Below are positions 57,308 through 64,000 of a DNA stretch of 64,000 nt, piece by piece. The stretch spans positions 2,170,001 through 2,234,000 of the forward strand of contig NZ_CP072934.1 in the NCBI RefSeq assembly GCF_024453815.1, in the 5' to 3' direction. Positions within the stretch are counted from its first letter, which is position 1, and every line of letters begins with the position of its first letter. This DNA is from Corynebacterium pseudogenitalium (GTDB taxonomy: Bacteria > Actinomycetota > Actinomycetes > Mycobacteriales > Mycobacteriaceae). The position numbers and the translations under genes are program-made. Below the pieces are notes generated by a model, which worked only from the letters and a program-made list of their open reading frames with translations, was not told the origin of the DNA and ran no database searches.

Positions 57308-58315
57308 ATGTTCAACAATCGGAGACTCCAAGCAATCGCAATCGCGCTCTCGCTCGGCGCGTGCGCCATGGTCGCCCCTTCCGCTGAAGGCGCAACCGTT
57401 GGCGAGAATGTCTCCGGCGTATGCTCCATCCGCCTTAACGCCGAAGAGACAAAGCTTTATGAGCAGTCGAAAGGCAAGGCGGCAAGCTTCGACGTCGACA
57501 AGGCGTGGAAGCTCGCATTCGAGCAGGCTTTCCCAGCAGCCAAGATGCACGGCGAGAAGCTGTACAACGATCTGAAGTCGGACTTTGCGTACCAGCAGCA
57601 GTTCCAGCCAGATCCTCGCCCGAAGCTCGCTGAGCTCGCTAAGCAGGTCGCTGAGGACTCGGAACTGCCAGAGTCTGTCGCACTCGACTACGTCACCCAC
57701 AAGTGGAGCGACGCAGTCGTGGCAGGCTTCGAGAACCCGGGTCGCCTCCCAGAGATCCTGGAGTACGACAAGTACTTCGAGAACGGCGAGATCCCAGCCT
57801 CGAAGCAGTCGTTCCGCGCACCGGAACCAGTCTTCCCGACCATCGGTGACCGCGACGCCCTGATCCAGGAGAAGAAGGACCAGTTCAAGGGCCTCACCGA
57901 CGAACAGGCAGCTGCTTGGGTTGACCAGTTCGAGAACCAGGAAGGCGTCGCAGAGACCCGCACCATGGCGGAAGTCGAAGCAGCGCTGAACCAGTCGAAG
58001 GACAACTGCCGCGACGGCAAGTCCGGCATCGTGCTCTTCCCAACGCAGCACTCCAACCCGGACGCAGTCTCGCAGGGTGCTGAGGGCACTGAGCGCAGCA
58101 AGGAGCAGCCAACCACCACGCCTTCCTCTCCGACCACCACGGTTTCCGTTGACGTTCAGGTCAACCCATTGAACGGGAAGACCACCGTCACCCAGGAGCC
58201 TTCGAAGACAGTCGATACGAGCGATAACTCGGCTGCCCTTATCGGTGGCATTGTTGGCACCATCGTGATTGCAATCCTGGCGGTCCTCGGCCTGACGGCA
58301 GCCAAGATGCTGTAA
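57308..58315 (+). CDS. Secreted, C-terminally membrane-anchored protein (paralogue 1)
   Basis: 335 aa. Signal peptide (RRLQAIAIALSLGACAMVAPSAEG, cut near AEGAT), a mostly helical extracellular domain of about 210 residues starting at Cys in SGVCSIRLNAEE and ending at Cys in KDNCRDG (likely disulfide), a Thr/Ser/Pro linker (PTTTPSSPTTTVSV) and a C-terminal membrane helix (AALIGGIVGTIVIAILAVLGL). Same architecture as the next gene. Codon use (many GCA, CCA, AAG) resembles sodA, so it is likely abundant. TACACT ends 7 bases before ATG (leaderless). No known function; sits between heme-linked and envelope genes. Confidence 0.75.
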   Translation: MFNNRRLQAIAIALSLGACAMVAPSAEGATVGENVSGVCSIRLNAEETKLYEQSKGKAASFDVDKAWKLAFEQAFPAAKMHGEKLYNDLKSDFAYQQQFQPDPRPKLAELAKQVAEDSELPESVALDYVTHKWSDAVVAGFENPGRLPEILEYDKYFENGEIPASKQSFRAPEPVFPTIGDRDALIQEKKDQFKGLTDEQAAAWVDQFENQEGVAETRTMAEVEAALNQSKDNCRDGKSGIVLFPTQHSNPDAVSQGAEGTERSKEQPTTTPSSPTTTVSVDVQVNPLNGKTTVTQEPSKTVDTSDNSAALIGGIVGTIVIAILAVLGLTAAKML

Positions 58316-58325
58316 TCTCATCTCC

Positions 58326-59372
58326 ATGGAGTCTCGGAGATTTTTCACTGGCGTTGTAGCCCTCGGGCTCAGCGCCAGTTTGTTGTCTCCAGTCGCGGAC
58401 GCCGCCGTCATCGGCCCCCAAGATCCCGCAACGAAACTCTGCGCGTTCTACCTCTCCCCCGCCGAATACGCCCGCCTCATGAACGCAGCGCGCCTCCACT
58501 TCTCCGCGCCCGAAAAAGAGTACGCGCTGGACTATCAAACATTCCGGCAAGCATTTCCGGAGCTGGGGAAGGTCGAAGAGGACGTCTATAAGCGGATTAG
58601 GGAAGAGGAAGGGCGAGAGTTTCTCGCTCCCAGCAACTTCGCGCGGCCCGACTCGCTGCAGCACACGTACGCGGTTGAGGCCTTCACAGAGGCGGGGCTG
58701 CCCGCGAGTGTCGCCGAGTGGTACCTCTTCAAGTACAGTCCGCAGCGCACCACACCGCAGGCGTCGGCGGATGACGTGCTGACCTACCACTACTACGAAC
58801 TCATGGGGCAATACCAGGTGCTCGGGCCAGGGCAACGCGCCCTGTTCCGGCCGGTCACCCAAGCCACTGAAACCCCAGACATCGCGCGCGAGCTCCAAAC
58901 CCGCTTCCCCGGGCTCAGCGACGCCGCCGCAACCGCCTGGGCGCAGCAGTACGCAGACACGTTCTTCTACACCAACCTGCGGCGCGTCAAGGAATACGTC
59001 AGCCTACGGGAGCGGGCTGAGCAGCTCTGTGCCGCCGGCGGCGACGCCACCCTGGCGCTCCCGATCCCGCCGAACGCGGTGAATACGGTGGTGCCGCCGA
59101 TCCCCGAGCCGACCACCAGCACCGCGGTTACGGTGGCGCCGAAGCCCTCGACGCCCGCTGCACAAGCGCCTGCGCCGACCGCAACGGCCACAACGAAGCC
59201 AGCCCCAACCACAACCACGCCCGCGCCCACAACCACGACCCCGACCGAGACCGAGGAAGAGAAGGAGCTCACGCCGCTCGCGATCGCCGGGATCGTGCTG
59301 GGTGTGCTGGGCGCGGTGCTAGCGGGAGGCACCCTTATCATGCAGGCTCTCAACCTGGGGGCGTTCGCCTAA
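58326..59372 (+). CDS. Secreted, C-terminally membrane-anchored protein (paralogue 2)
   Basis: 348 aa with the same layout as its neighbour: signal peptide (FFTGVVALGLSASLLSPVADA), helical domain from Cys in TKLCAFYLSPAEY to Cys in EQLCAAGG, long Pro/Thr linker (PAPTATATTKPAPTTTTPAPT) and C-terminal helix (LAIAGIVLGVLGAVLAGGTL). Similarity to paralogue 1 is in spacing of Cys, Trp/Tyr patterns and ends, not in strong identity. Codons are more GC-rich. The start lies 7 bases behind TAATCT, whose first bases are the TAA stop of paralogue 1, so it may have its own leaderless transcript. Unknown function. Confidence 0.75.
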   Translation: MESRRFFTGVVALGLSASLLSPVADAAVIGPQDPATKLCAFYLSPAEYARLMNAARLHFSAPEKEYALDYQTFRQAFPELGKVEEDVYKRIREEEGREFLAPSNFARPDSLQHTYAVEAFTEAGLPASVAEWYLFKYSPQRTTPQASADDVLTYHYYELMGQYQVLGPGQRALFRPVTQATETPDIARELQTRFPGLSDAAATAWAQQYADTFFYTNLRRVKEYVSLRERAEQLCAAGGDATLALPIPPNAVNTVVPPIPEPTTSTAVTVAPKPSTPAAQAPAPTATATTKPAPTTTTPAPTTTTPTETEEEKELTPLAIAGIVLGVLGAVLAGGTLIMQALNLGAFA

Positions 59373-59396
59373 CACGCCCGGTGTAGGTTGTCACGT

Positions 59397-60551
59397 GTGA
59401 GTAAACAGTCGTCGCTTCCTATGCTGCCTCTTTCCGCGATGAGCTTCGCGGCGTTCGTCTACGTCACCTACGAGATGTTCGCGGTCGGCCTGATTCGACC
59501 CATGGCGCAGGACCTCGGCGTGACGGAAGGCCAGATCGGCCTCCTCATGAGCGTGTACGCCGGTCTGGTCGCCGTGGTGACCATCCCGCTGATGCACTTC
59601 ACGCGCAACTGGGACCGCAGGCCCGTCTTCCTGGCCACGCTCGGCTTCCTCGCCGGGGGCGTGATTCTGCAGGGCATCGCGAACAGCTACGCGGTGCTCG
59701 TCGCTGCCCGCGTGACCGCGGCGTTTACGCACGGGCTGTTCTGGTCGCTGATCAACCCGATGGCGGCACGGCTGGCGCCGAAGGGGATGACGGGCAAGGC
59801 GGTGGCGACGGTGTCGTTCGGGTCGACGATGTCGGCGGTGATCGGTACGCCGTTGACCACCATGCTCGGCGGGATGATCGGGTGGCGCGGCTCTACCTGG
59901 GTGTTGGGCGTCGCGGTGATTTTCTCGGTGGTGGCGTTGGTGGCGTCGCTACCCTCGATGCCGGCGAAGCACCCGGAACCGGCAACGGGGGCGAAGCGGA
60001 CAAAGTCGGCGATCCCGTCGCTGGTACTCTTCCTGACGTTCAATGTCACCGCCGTGTTCACCACCTTTACCTACCTGGCGCTGCTCATGACGACGACAGC
60101 CGGGCCGAAGCTGGTCCCGTTCGGGCTGTCCCTCTTCGGCATCTGCGGGGTGATTGGCGTGTTGACGGCGGGCAACACGGTGGACCGGCGCATGATCCGG
60201 GTTAACGGGTTCGTCGCCGTGCTGCTGGTCGGGTCGGCGGCGCTGGGGCTGCTCGCACTGGAGACGAAATCGGTGCTGCTCATCATCGCGATGATCATCG
60301 TGTTCGGGCTGGCGAACGGGGCGCTGCCGCCGTCGGCAACCACCATCTTCCTGCACGCCGGAAAACGCAACGAAGACCTGGCAAGCTCCATCTACGTGGT
60401 GACCTACCAGGTCGGGATCGCGGCCGGATCCGCGCTCGGCGCCGCGGTGGTGGACGCGGGCTTCCTGCCCGGCACGCTCTGTATGACGGCCGGACTGGCG
60501 GCCTGCGCATTCATCACCCTGGTGCTTGGGTCGCGCCCGAAGCTACGCTAG
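59397..60551 (+). CDS. MFS transporter (AraJ/CynX-like efflux)
   Basis: 384-aa transporter with twelve predicted helices; loop motif PLMHFTRNWDRRPVFLATLGF (the D-R-R-P-V type, quoted in part DRRPVFLATL) and the antiporter-type motif in FGSTMSAVIGTPLTTMLGG, which mark drug or sugar efflux MFS of the AraJ group. GTG at 59397 lies 7 bases after TAGGTT; an in-frame TTG 9 bases upstream is less likely. The end overlaps the convergent hrtA by 9 bases. Substrate unknown; near HrtBA and ChrSA, but no regulatory link is visible. Confidence 0.88.
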   Translation: MSKQSSLPMLPLSAMSFAAFVYVTYEMFAVGLIRPMAQDLGVTEGQIGLLMSVYAGLVAVVTIPLMHFTRNWDRRPVFLATLGFLAGGVILQGIANSYAVLVAARVTAAFTHGLFWSLINPMAARLAPKGMTGKAVATVSFGSTMSAVIGTPLTTMLGGMIGWRGSTWVLGVAVIFSVVALVASLPSMPAKHPEPATGAKRTKSAIPSLVLFLTFNVTAVFTTFTYLALLMTTTAGPKLVPFGLSLFGICGVIGVLTAGNTVDRRMIRVNGFVAVLLVGSAALGLLALETKSVLLIIAMIIVFGLANGALPPSATTIFLHAGKRNEDLASSIYVVTYQVGIAAGSALGAAVVDAGFLPGTLCMTAGLAACAFITLVLGSRPKLR

Positions 60552-61196
60552 CACCCGCTCGCGCGACACGTGGCCGTCGCGGACGCGGACTACCTCGTCG
60601 CTCTCGGAGATGAGGCTGGCGTTGTGGGTGACAAACCCGCAGGCGACGTCGTGCTCCTGCACCAGGGTCCGCAGCAGTGCGACGATCTCGTGGGAGCGCT
60701 CCGAGTCGAGCGCCGCCGTCGGCTCGTCCGCGAGGATCAGCTTCGGCTCCCCCATCAGCGCACGGGCAATGCCGACGCGCTGGCGCTGCCCGCCGGAGAG
60801 CTGCTGCATGCTGCGGTCCCCGAGGCCGTCCAGGCCTACTTCCGCGAGCAGCTCGTTCGCGCGGTCCACGCGAGGCTTCACGCCACGAATGTGGTCGGTG
60901 ACCAGCAACTGATCCCGGACGTTCAACGCCCCGATCAGGTTGGCCTGCTGGAAAATCATCCCGATCTTCTGCAGGCGGACTTCGTCGGAGACCGGGGTGG
61001 CGTCGACAAGAACGGTGCCGCTGTCCGGGGTGAGCAGGCCCGCCGCCGCGGAAAGCAGGGTGGACTTGCCGGAGCCGGACTCACCAATGATGAAGGTGAG
61101 GTGGCCGGGGTTGGCGTCGAAACTGACGTTATCCAGCGCCGTGAGTGTGTCCTCGCCGTCTTGGTACGTGACGGTGACGTTTTCCATGTGCAACAT
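60543..61196 (-). CDS. hrtA: Heme exporter ATP-binding protein HrtA
   Basis: 217-aa ABC ATPase of the MacB/LolD type: Walker A GESGSGKSTLLSAAAG, signature LSGGQRQRVGIARAL, Walker B LILADEPTAALD and H-loop VTHN. It follows hrtB with no gap (TAA next to ATG) and is preceded by GGGAGG. The divergent ChrSA pair defines it as the heme-export system HrtBA, which protects against heme toxicity in C. diphtheriae and C. glutamicum (context inference). MENVTV as alternative start is 9 bases later. Confidence 0.9.
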   Translation of the reverse strand: MLHMENVTVTYQDGEDTLTALDNVSFDANPGHLTFIIGESGSGKSTLLSAAAGLLTPDSGTVLVDATPVSDEVRLQKIGMIFQQANLIGALNVRDQLLVTDHIRGVKPRVDRANELLAEVGLDGLGDRSMQQLSGGQRQRVGIARALMGEPKLILADEPTAALDSERSHEIVALLRTLVQEHDVACGFVTHNASLISESDEVVRVRDGHVSRERVLA

Positions 61197-62168
61197 TTAC
61201 GCAATACCTCCCAGTGCGAGCTGCGGCTCAACTTTTGTAATTTGGCGCGTCGCGATGAACGCGCCCACCATCCCGATCGCCCAAATCGCGAGCGGCGGGC
61301 CGGCGACCGTGAGCACCGTCAGCGAGAACGGCGCCACCTTCGACGCCGCCAGGCCAATGCCCAGCGCGATCAGCGCGCCAACCGCCGCGCCGATGCCCAG
61401 CAGCACCGCCGCCTGACCCAGCGCATCCTTGCGCAAGTAGCTATTCGACGCCCCAATCGCCTTCAAAATGGCCAGGTCACGGGTGCGCTGCATGGTCCAC
61501 ACCGTCAAGAAGGCCACGATGACCAGCGCCGCGATGGCGTACAGGAAGCCCAGGATCATGTTGAAGGACGCCTGCTCCGACTTGTACGCAGCCAGGCCGT
61601 TGAAGGAGTCCTTCATACTCATGCCACGGTCATCGCTAGCGAGCAGCACCGTGCCGTCCGCGTCGGTGTGCATAGCGGCCTTCCAGTCCTCCGTGTTCAC
61701 CCACAGGACCGCGGTGTGGGAGAAGTACAAGTCATCCGTGACGGCGTCGACGGTGATCGGGGTGCCGCCGACGGAGAGCTCGTCGCCAGGAGCGACGTTC
61801 AGCGAACGCGACGCGACCGCGCCGTCGCCGAGCACCTCGCCGCCGGGCAGCTCCGTGCCCTTCGGCAGACCCAGGATGGAGATGGACTCCTCCTTGCCGT
61901 TCTCGCGCAGCAGCAAGGTTTGGCCGGTGCCCAGCGGGACCGTGCCCTCCTCCGCCGTCACGCGCGACGTCATATAGGAAGGCTCATCCATGTCCTGGAA
62001 GACGACCGACTTTGCATCCAGTGCCTCCAGGGCCTCCGTGTTCTGCTTGCCCAAACCGTTGGTCAACCCGGTCAGCATCACCACGAGCAACGTGATCAAC
62101 CCGACCGTGCCGACAATGAGGCCGAACCGCCCCTTGGCTTTCACAATTTCTCTCAATCCGACGAACAT
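61197..62168 (-). CDS. hrtB: Heme exporter permease HrtB (FtsX/MacB type)
   Basis: 323-aa membrane protein: starts MFVGLREIVKAKGRFGLIVG, first helix at about 17-38 (LIVGTVGLITLLVVMLTGL), a large extracytoplasmic domain (about 40-210) and three C-terminal helices of the FtsX domain (ILGFLYAIAALVIVAFLTVW, and two more). The GIGAAVGALIALGIGLAASK part is typical. ATG at 62168 was chosen from the family start; the frame is open upstream across the promoter. Partner of HrtA; exports heme from the membrane. Confidence 0.9.
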   Translation of the reverse strand: MFVGLREIVKAKGRFGLIVGTVGLITLLVVMLTGLTNGLGKQNTEALEALDAKSVVFQDMDEPSYMTSRVTAEEGTVPLGTGQTLLLRENGKEESISILGLPKGTELPGGEVLGDGAVASRSLNVAPGDELSVGGTPITVDAVTDDLYFSHTAVLWVNTEDWKAAMHTDADGTVLLASDDRGMSMKDSFNGLAAYKSEQASFNMILGFLYAIAALVIVAFLTVWTMQRTRDLAILKAIGASNSYLRKDALGQAAVLLGIGAAVGALIALGIGLAASKVAPFSLTVLTVAGPPLAIWAIGMVGAFIATRQITKVEPQLALGGIA

Positions 62169-62213
62169 GCCCACATTGTGCGTGTGAGCAGGCATAATCC
62201 ACATCGGGAGCGG

Positions 62214-62244
62214 GGTTGAACCTCGAATCAACCGTCCGGTTGAT
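62214..62244. promoter_or_regulatory. Candidate ChrA operator between hrtB and chrS
   Basis: ATCAACCG-TC-CGGTTGAT (62227-62244) is an exact palindrome, and a further half-site GGTTGA lies at 62215-62220, facing TCAACC at 62228-62233. In the hrtBA direction it sits about 40-60 bases before a weak promoter (TATGCC), as expected for an activator. ChrA is known to activate hrtBA and affect chrSA. Confidence 0.5.
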
Positions 62245-62288
62245 GCGCTCTCAATCGCATGTCGGGTGCAGCGTCTAAGGTGATCTGC

Positions 62289-63407
62289 GTGAACACCACC
62301 AACCGGATCCTCACCTTCCTGCGCGTCAGCCTGCACGTACTCGTTGCCGTGCTGCTGCTCGTCGGCGTTGTCTCCAGCGGGTGGAACCCGCTGGCCATCT
62401 GCATGGCGGTCCCCTTCGCGTTGCTCTACCTGGCCGGGACCGTGGCCTACAACGAAGGCAAGCGCTTCCCCCGCGCTGCTATGTACACCTGGCTCGCCGC
62501 CGTCCTCGCGCTGTGGGTGGTTATGGCGCTGCACGCCGCGGAGTTCGTCTGGCTGGAGTTCCCGCTGGTCATCCTGGTCTCCGTGGTGCTGCCCACCTGG
62601 TCCGGTATCGCGGTGGCGGCGCTGCTGCTGGCATTCACGCTGTCGGTCACAGCGCCGGGCGCGGGAATCGGCGGAGTGGTCGGACCGCTGCTCGGCACCG
62701 TGCTGGCGCTGCTGATCTACCACTCCTACCGGGCACTCCGCGCCGAAGCCGACCACTACAAACACCTCGCCTACGAACTCCAGGCCACCCACATGGAACT
62801 CGCCGCCGCCGAACACGCCTCCGGCGTCCTCGAGGAACGCGCCCGCCTCTCCCGCGAAGTCCACGACACCATCGCGCAAGGCCTCAGCTCCATCGTGCTG
62901 CTCGGCCGCACGCTGGACAAACAGATCACCGAGCCCGGCGCGAAACAGATCCTCGACACCATCCGCGCCACCGCCTCCGACAACCTCGCCGAAGCACGCC
63001 GCTTCGTCGCCGTCAACGCCGGGCCCGCCGAACCCCTGCCACGCAGGCTGGAGGAGCTCGCGCGGGGAGCGGAGGGGCGTCAACAAGCACTCGGGCAACG
63101 GCTCACGGTGGACCTCAACGTCGAGGACGTGCCCGAGCCCGCCGCCGGCGTCATCGAGCGAGTCGTGCGCGAGGGGCTCTCCAACATCGTGCGCCACGCC
63201 GGCGCCACCCGCGCCGTGGTCACGGTGGAGAAGCTTGGGGACGTCGCCACCGTCGACGTCTTCGACAACGGCCGCGGCATCACCGGGCCCGAAGGCTACG
63301 GCCTGCGCGGGCTGCGGGCGCGCGTCGCGGAAGTCGGCGGCACCCTCAGCGTCGAAGGTAACGTACTAGCAGCAAGCATCCCCCTGGGAAAGGACACCCA
63401 TGAGTGA
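62289..63407 (+). CDS. chrS: Heme-sensing histidine kinase ChrS
   Basis: 372-aa kinase: about six membrane helices (residues 8-148) with tiny loops, then the HisKA_3 domain with REVHDTIAQGLSSIVLL (phospho-His about 192), and the HATPase domain (SNIVRHAGATRAVV, VFDNGRGI, GYGLRGLRARVAEVGG). It senses heme within the membrane, by comparison with C. diphtheriae ChrS. GTG at 62289 follows AAGGTGAT; a GTG 9 bases upstream is possible. Ends overlapping chrA by 8 bases. Divergent from hrtBA. Confidence 0.9.
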   Translation: MNTTNRILTFLRVSLHVLVAVLLLVGVVSSGWNPLAICMAVPFALLYLAGTVAYNEGKRFPRAAMYTWLAAVLALWVVMALHAAEFVWLEFPLVILVSVVLPTWSGIAVAALLLAFTLSVTAPGAGIGGVVGPLLGTVLALLIYHSYRALRAEADHYKHLAYELQATHMELAAAEHASGVLEERARLSREVHDTIAQGLSSIVLLGRTLDKQITEPGAKQILDTIRATASDNLAEARRFVAVNAGPAEPLPRRLEELARGAEGRQQALGQRLTVDLNVEDVPEPAAGVIERVVREGLSNIVRHAGATRAVVTVEKLGDVATVDVFDNGRGITGPEGYGLRGLRARVAEVGGTLSVEGNVLAASIPLGKDTHE

Positions 63408-64000
63408 GATCAACGTCATGCTTCTCGACGACCACCCCGTCGTCCGCGCCGGCCTCCGCGCAGTGCTCGACTCCTTCGGCGACATCACCGTTGTTGGCGA
63501 AGGCGCGGACGGGCGCGCCATCGAGCGGATGCCCGACAACGTCGACGTTGTGGTCACCGACATCCAGATGCCGCACGTGGACGGCATCGAAGTCACCCGC
63601 CGCCTCGGCGAAGCAGGCGGCCCGCCCGTGCTCATCCTGACCACCTACGACACCGAAGCCGACGTCGTCGCCGCCGTCGAAGCCGGCGCCCTCGGCTACC
63701 TGCTCAAAGACGCCCCCGAGGACGAACTCCACGATGCTATCGTCGCCGCCTCCCAGCGCAAACGGGTCTTATCCCAGGAAGTCGCCGGGGTCCTCGCCGA
63801 GCGCCTCATGCGCCCCGACGAAGCCTTAAGCGCCCGCGAAATCGAAATCCTGCGCGCCCTGCAGACCGGCGCCTCCAACCGCGCCATCGCCGACCGACTC
63901 TTCATCTCGCAGGCCACGGTGAAAACCCACCTGATCCACATCTATAACAAACTCGGCGTGGACAACCGGACCGCCGCCGTGGACCGGGCGAGGGAGCGCA
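63400..64000 (+). CDS. chrA: Heme-responsive response regulator ChrA, 3' end beyond window
   Basis: 200 codons are present, and the frame is still open at the right edge; about 10 more residues are expected. Receiver domain with DDHP, phospho-Asp 54 in VVVTDIQMPHVDG and Lys in YLLKDAPEDE. LuxR HTH: LSAREIEILRALQTGASNRAI and ATVKTHLIHIYNKLGVDNR (quoted ASNRAIADRL and ATVKTHLIHI). ATG overlaps the chrS stop region by 8 bases. Works with ChrS to activate hrtBA and, with HrrA, hmuO. Confidence 0.9.
   Translation, partial: MSEINVMLLDDHPVVRAGLRAVLDSFGDITVVGEGADGRAIERMPDNVDVVVTDIQMPHVDGIEVTRRLGEAGGPPVLILTTYDTEADVVAAVEAGALGYLLKDAPEDELHDAIVAASQRKRVLSQEVAGVLAERLMRPDEALSAREIEILRALQTGASNRAIADRLFISQATVKTHLIHIYNKLGVDNRTAAVDRARER

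Noticed and set aside
61197..63197. A 666-residue open frame reaching from hrtB back across chrS
   Set aside because: Only the last 323 codons match an FtsX-type permease; the upstream part is antisense to chrS and crosses the promoter region.

Overview
The window looks like one continuous piece of a Corynebacterium chromosome (GC-rich, mycolic-acid-type actinobacterium). Support comes from UDP-galactopyranose mutase for arabinogalactan, an LGFP-repeat amidase, DUF5926, DUF6474, Lsr2, DUF2020, DUF5318, the heme-responsive two-component systems HrrSA and ChrSA, and a gene order (glf, amidase, glpK, serS, farR, pheA, LCP, GDPD, msrA, sodA, hrrSA, mcbR, uspA, dnaB, rplI-ssb-rpsF, class A PBP, malR) that I recall as running the same way in C. 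glutamicum between cg3189 and cg3316. The species cannot be fixed from the sequence alone; it is more GC-rich than C. glutamicum.

Layout. 1-0.74 kb: 3' part of an IS3-type transposase cut by the window edge. 1-16 kb: envelope and metabolism block (glf, PGRP amidase, a minus-strand serS-acyltransferase-HAD-glpK operon, farR, septum-formation protein with a small zincin, pheA, CPBP protein, LCP ligase, DUF5926, GDPD, msrA). 16-21 kb: sodA with a strong terminator, an iron box, an MFS exporter, a RecB/Cas4-like nuclease, DUF6474 and Lsr2. 21-25 kb: HrrSA, DUF2020 lipoprotein, an unlisted 50-aa membrane protein, a class E-type sortase and a second YidC. 25-28.7 kb: McbR, GlsB-like protein, a tandem Usp protein, a 48-aa protein and an RluA-type pseudouridine synthase. 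28.8-34.8 kb: a complete minus-strand rRNA operon (16S-23S-5S, no spacer tRNA). 34.8-39.7 kb: GntR-ABC transporter operon, NYN-domain protein, PspA and thioredoxin. 39.7-42.3 kb: CopZ-CopA. 42.4-49.8 kb: dnaB, a DnaA-box cluster, rplI-ssb-rpsF, GT87-type mannosyltransferase and class A PBP. 49.8-57 kb: DUF5318, MalR, Usp, TrhO, DUF1846, Nei-type glycosylase and NnrE-NnrD. 57-64 kb: two tandem secreted, membrane-anchored paralogues, an MFS exporter, HrtBA and ChrSA (ChrA runs off the end).

Functional themes are cell envelope synthesis, redox and metal stress (SodA, MsrA, CopZA, thioredoxin, iron box) and heme sensing and detoxification: both heme-responsive two-component systems lie within 43 kb, the second divergent from its HrtBA exporter.

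Two genome-scale patterns stand out. First, the 12-mer GGCGTCGANAAG (reverse CTTNTCGACGCC) occurs at least 18 times exactly by hand count, on both strands, in several reading frames and between genes, where about 0.05 would be expected by chance. Second, about fifteen genes have a -10-like hexamer 6-9 bases before the start codon, indicating leaderless mRNAs, and at two divergent pairs one near-symmetric -10 seems to serve both directions.
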